Shown here: positions 5,519 through 6,726 of the stretch, piece after piece | Layout of the letters: the number at the start of each line of letters is the position of its first letter | Position numbering within the stretch: position 1 is the stretch's first letter | Translations under genes and position numbers: made by a program | Notes under the pieces: model-generated | Databases searched by the model: none | The model's input: only the letters and a program-made list of their open reading frames with translations | What the model was told of the DNA's origin: nothing | From: an uncultured Lachnospiraceae bacterium | Lineage (GTDB): Bacteria > Bacillota > Clostridia > Lachnospirales > Lachnospiraceae | DNA: 6,726 nt | Direction of reading: 5' to 3' | NCBI GenBank assembly: GCA_905236585.1 | Contig: CAJOQZ010000336.1 | Coordinates: 1-6,726 of the forward strand

Positions 5519-6526
5519 TTATTTTTCCCGCATCTCGTAGTCCAAATCCTCGTCGATCATATCCAGCATGACAGACGCAAACACCGGATCAAACTGCGTC
5601 CCACGCCCTTTTTCGATCTCCTCCCTTACAATCCCCTGCGCCATAGGCTGGCGGTAACTCCGATGGCTTGTCATCGCGTCATACGCATCCGCAACGGCAA
5701 TAATCCTTGCCTCTTCGGGGATATCGTCGCCTGACAGGCCATCCGGGTAGCCTTTTCCGTCATAGCGCTCGTGATGCCATCTTGCGCCTTTGGTAAGGGA
5801 CGGCATCTCCTTGATATTCCCCAAGATCCGCGCACCCAAAACCGGATGATTTTTAATGATCTCGTATTCCTCATCCGTCAGTTTTGCCGGTTTGTTGATG
5901 ACGGCATCCGGAATCCCGATCTTGCCGACGTCATGAAGGAGCCCCATCATGTATATATCTTCCAACTGTTTGCCTTTCCAGCCGACGCGTTTGGCGATCT
6001 CCCTCGCGTATGCCGCCACCCGTCCCGAATGGCCGTTCGTATAGGTATCCTTAGCGTCTATCGCCGACGCGAGCGAAGATACGACGTGCATGAACAGGCT
6101 TTCGTTTTCTTTTGTCTTCTTCTCAACCTCTTCGGATAAATTCCGCTGCAGATGCACTAAATCGATCGTATGCCGCACACGAATTTTTAAAACTTCCGGC
6201 ACAAACGGTTTTTTGATAAAATCCATGGCGCCGAGCGCAAGCCCTTTTGCCTCCGTCTCGTCCTTTTCGTCCGCCGTCAAAAAGATGACCGGAACATCCT
6301 TTGCCTTCTGCGTGTTCCGAAGGACTTCCAGCGTTTCAAATCCGTCCATCCCCGGCATTTTAATATCCAAAAGGATCAGGTCGGGAACCTCGTTTTTCTG
6401 GATAAAATCCAAAAGCGCACGTCCCGAGCGCATGGCGGTTACCCTCATACGCGCTTTGCTTAATATATGTCCCGCCATTTTCAAGTTTGCCTCGTCATCA
6501 TCCACCACAATAATCCAGTCTGCCAT
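5519..6526 (-). CDS. Response regulator with HD-GYP domain (predicted c-di-GMP phosphodiesterase)
   Basis: A cytoplasmic two-domain protein of 335 residues. The receiver domain (about 4-118) has acidic pair D9/D10, phosphoacceptor D54 (LLDIKMPGMDG), T84 and K106 (KKPF). A short coiled linker (about 121-145, rich in E and K) follows. The HD-GYP domain (about 145-330) has the metal and catalytic set: H166 (NGHSGR), H198-D199 (LLHDVGKIGIP), H227 (NHPVLGA), H251-H252 (WHHERYDGKGYPDG, GYP at 260-262 or within one residue) and D280 (AVADAYDAMTS). The family hydrolyses c-di-GMP to pGpG or GMP, and the key residues are intact, so activity is expected. I chose the ATG at 6524-6526 because GGAGGAG (6530-6536) is its ribosome binding site. 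The upstream in-frame ATG (6536-6538) overlaps that site and has none of its own. It is first in an operon with the hybrid kinase; phosphorylation of D54 by the kinase's Hpt domain is inferred. REC-HD-GYP proteins are common in Clostridia. Confidence 0.94.
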   Translation of the reverse strand: MADWIIVVDDDEANLKMAGHILSKARMRVTAMRSGRALLDFIQKNEVPDLILLDIKMPGMDGFETLEVLRNTQKAKDVPVIFLTADEKDETEAKGLALGAMDFIKKPFVPEVLKIRVRHTIDLVHLQRNLSEEVEKKTKENESLFMHVVSSLASAIDAKDTYTNGHSGRVAAYAREIAKRVGWKGKQLEDIYMMGLLHDVGKIGIPDAVINKPAKLTDEEYEIIKNHPVLGARILGNIKEMPSLTKGARWHHERYDGKGYPDGLSGDDIPEEARIIAVADAYDAMTSHRSYRQPMAQGIVREEIEKGRGTQFDPVFASVMLDMIDEDLDYEMREK

Positions 6527-6529
6527 AAT

Positions 6530-6536
6530 CTCCTCC
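6530..6536 (-). promoter_or_regulatory. Ribosome binding site that sets the HD-GYP regulator start
   Basis: GGAGGAG ends 3 nt before the ATG at 6524-6526, with the GGAGG core 5 nt away. Two of its codon-like units (GAG GAG) could be read as residues 2-3 of a protein starting at 6538, but no ribosome binding site precedes that ATG. The shorter start is therefore preferred. Confidence 0.8.
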
Positions 6537-6538
6537 AT

Positions 6539-6562
6539 TAATGTGCGACTTCCGGCACATTA
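6539..6562 (-). other. Perfect 8-bp inverted repeat just before the HD-GYP regulator ribosome binding site
   Basis: TAATGTGC (6555-6562) and GCACATTA (6539-6546) flank an 8-nt loop. The hairpin ends 2 nt before the GGAGGAG site. There is no T-run after it, so it is not a terminator. It could stabilise the mRNA 5' end, affect ribosome access, or act as a DNA operator. Function unknown. Confidence 0.55.
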
Positions 6563-6638
6563 TATATTCGCTTTACAGATCGCTATGTATCCGACAGGTG
6601 TTTCCCTGGTTTTTCCTTTGGCAAAAAACATTCGCTTC

Positions 6639-6667
6639 ATTTTATGTGTGCCGCCTTCCTTTTTCAA
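6639..6667 (-). promoter_or_regulatory. Sigma70-type promoter of the HD-GYP/kinase operon
   Basis: The -35 is TTGAAA (6662-6667), followed by a 17-bp spacer and the -10 TAAAAT (6639-6644), five of six matches in each box. Transcription would start near 6630-6633, giving a 5' leader of roughly 105 nt. A pair of direct repeats lies 5 bp upstream of the -35, the usual place for an activator site. No other promoter of this quality is visible before the operon within the window. Confidence 0.65.
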
Positions 6668-6672
6668 TAAAC

Positions 6673-6705
6673 TTGTGACGAACGGCATGCTTTTGTGACG
6701 AACGG
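6673..6705 (-). repeat. Two 13-bp direct repeats with 20-bp period upstream of the promoter
   Basis: CCGTTCGTCACAA (minus strand) occurs at 6693-6705 and again at 6673-6685, identical, with 7 bp between copies. The 20-bp period puts both on the same face of the helix. Within them TCCGTTCGT and GCCGTTCGT resemble the 9-bp half-sites bound in tandem by LytTR-type regulators, although those are usually spaced about 21-22 bp. A binding role is inferred from position and spacing. Confidence 0.7.
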
Positions 6706-6726
6706 ATAATTTTTCTATGGAAAATG

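Noticed and set aside
6527..6538. ATG at 6538 as the start of the HD-GYP regulator
   Set aside because: No ribosome binding site precedes it, while its own codons 2-3 form the site for the ATG at 6526.
6563..6632. c-di-GMP riboswitch (GEMM-I/II) in the leader of the HD-GYP operon
   Set aside because: Short GGAAA-like strings occur, but the conserved core and paired helices of either class could not be assembled.
6090..6698. Plus-strand 202-codon open frame opposite the receiver domain
   Set aside because: Ser/Phe-rich shadow of the REC coding strand that runs on into the opposite promoter; no ribosome binding site or family match.
6560..6726. Minus-strand frame open from the window edge to a TAA at 6560-6562, with internal ATGs at 6640 and 6688 (42 or 26 residues from those starts)
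   Set aside because: No suitable ribosome binding site stands before either ATG, codon use is unlike the neighbouring genes, and the stretch contains the promoter and the 20-bp-period repeats, which would shift frame between copies. It could be the tail of an upstream gene or part of a dispersed repeat; sequence beyond 6726 would settle it.

Overview
The window looks like a piece of a Bacillota chromosome, probably a Clostridia/Lachnospiraceae-type organism. The evidence is strong AGGAGG-type ribosome binding sites before most genes, intrinsic hairpin/U-tract terminators, a Bacillota-style infC-rpmI-rplT operon with a leader attenuator, and an isocitrate dehydrogenase of the eukaryote-like NADP type. 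Every gene I accept lies on the minus strand, so transcription runs from high to low coordinates.

Region 1 (about 6726-2675) is a signalling operon. A sigma70-like promoter (6639-6667) has two 13-bp direct repeats with a 20-bp period just upstream (6673-6705). It leads into a response regulator with an HD-GYP output domain (5519-6526, predicted c-di-GMP phosphodiesterase). After 36 nt comes a 904-residue membrane hybrid histidine kinase (2768-5482) with about seven TM helices, a PAS-like segment, DHp, CA, REC and Hpt domains. All phosphorelay residues are present, so a His-Asp-His-Asp relay ending on the HD-GYP regulator is the simplest reading. A hairpin terminator (2675-2728) closes the unit.

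Region 2 (2621-238) is a translation operon. It has a near-consensus extended -10 promoter (2593-2621), a leader of about 150 nt with an attenuator terminator and a competing upstream segment (L20-leader type), then infC (ATT start), rpmI, rplT and galE. galE starts on the base after the rplT stop codon, so a sugar-nucleotide epimerase is wired to ribosomal protein genes. An intrinsic terminator follows galE.

Region 3 (218-1) is the N-terminal part of an NADP-dependent isocitrate dehydrogenase gene cut by the window edge.

No tRNA, rRNA, CRISPR array or transposase is visible. Most of the window is ordinary core chromosome. The points most worth a second look are the leader switch, a possible internal translation start that would release a free Hpt protein from the kinase, the direct-repeat promoter, and the rplT-galE coupling.
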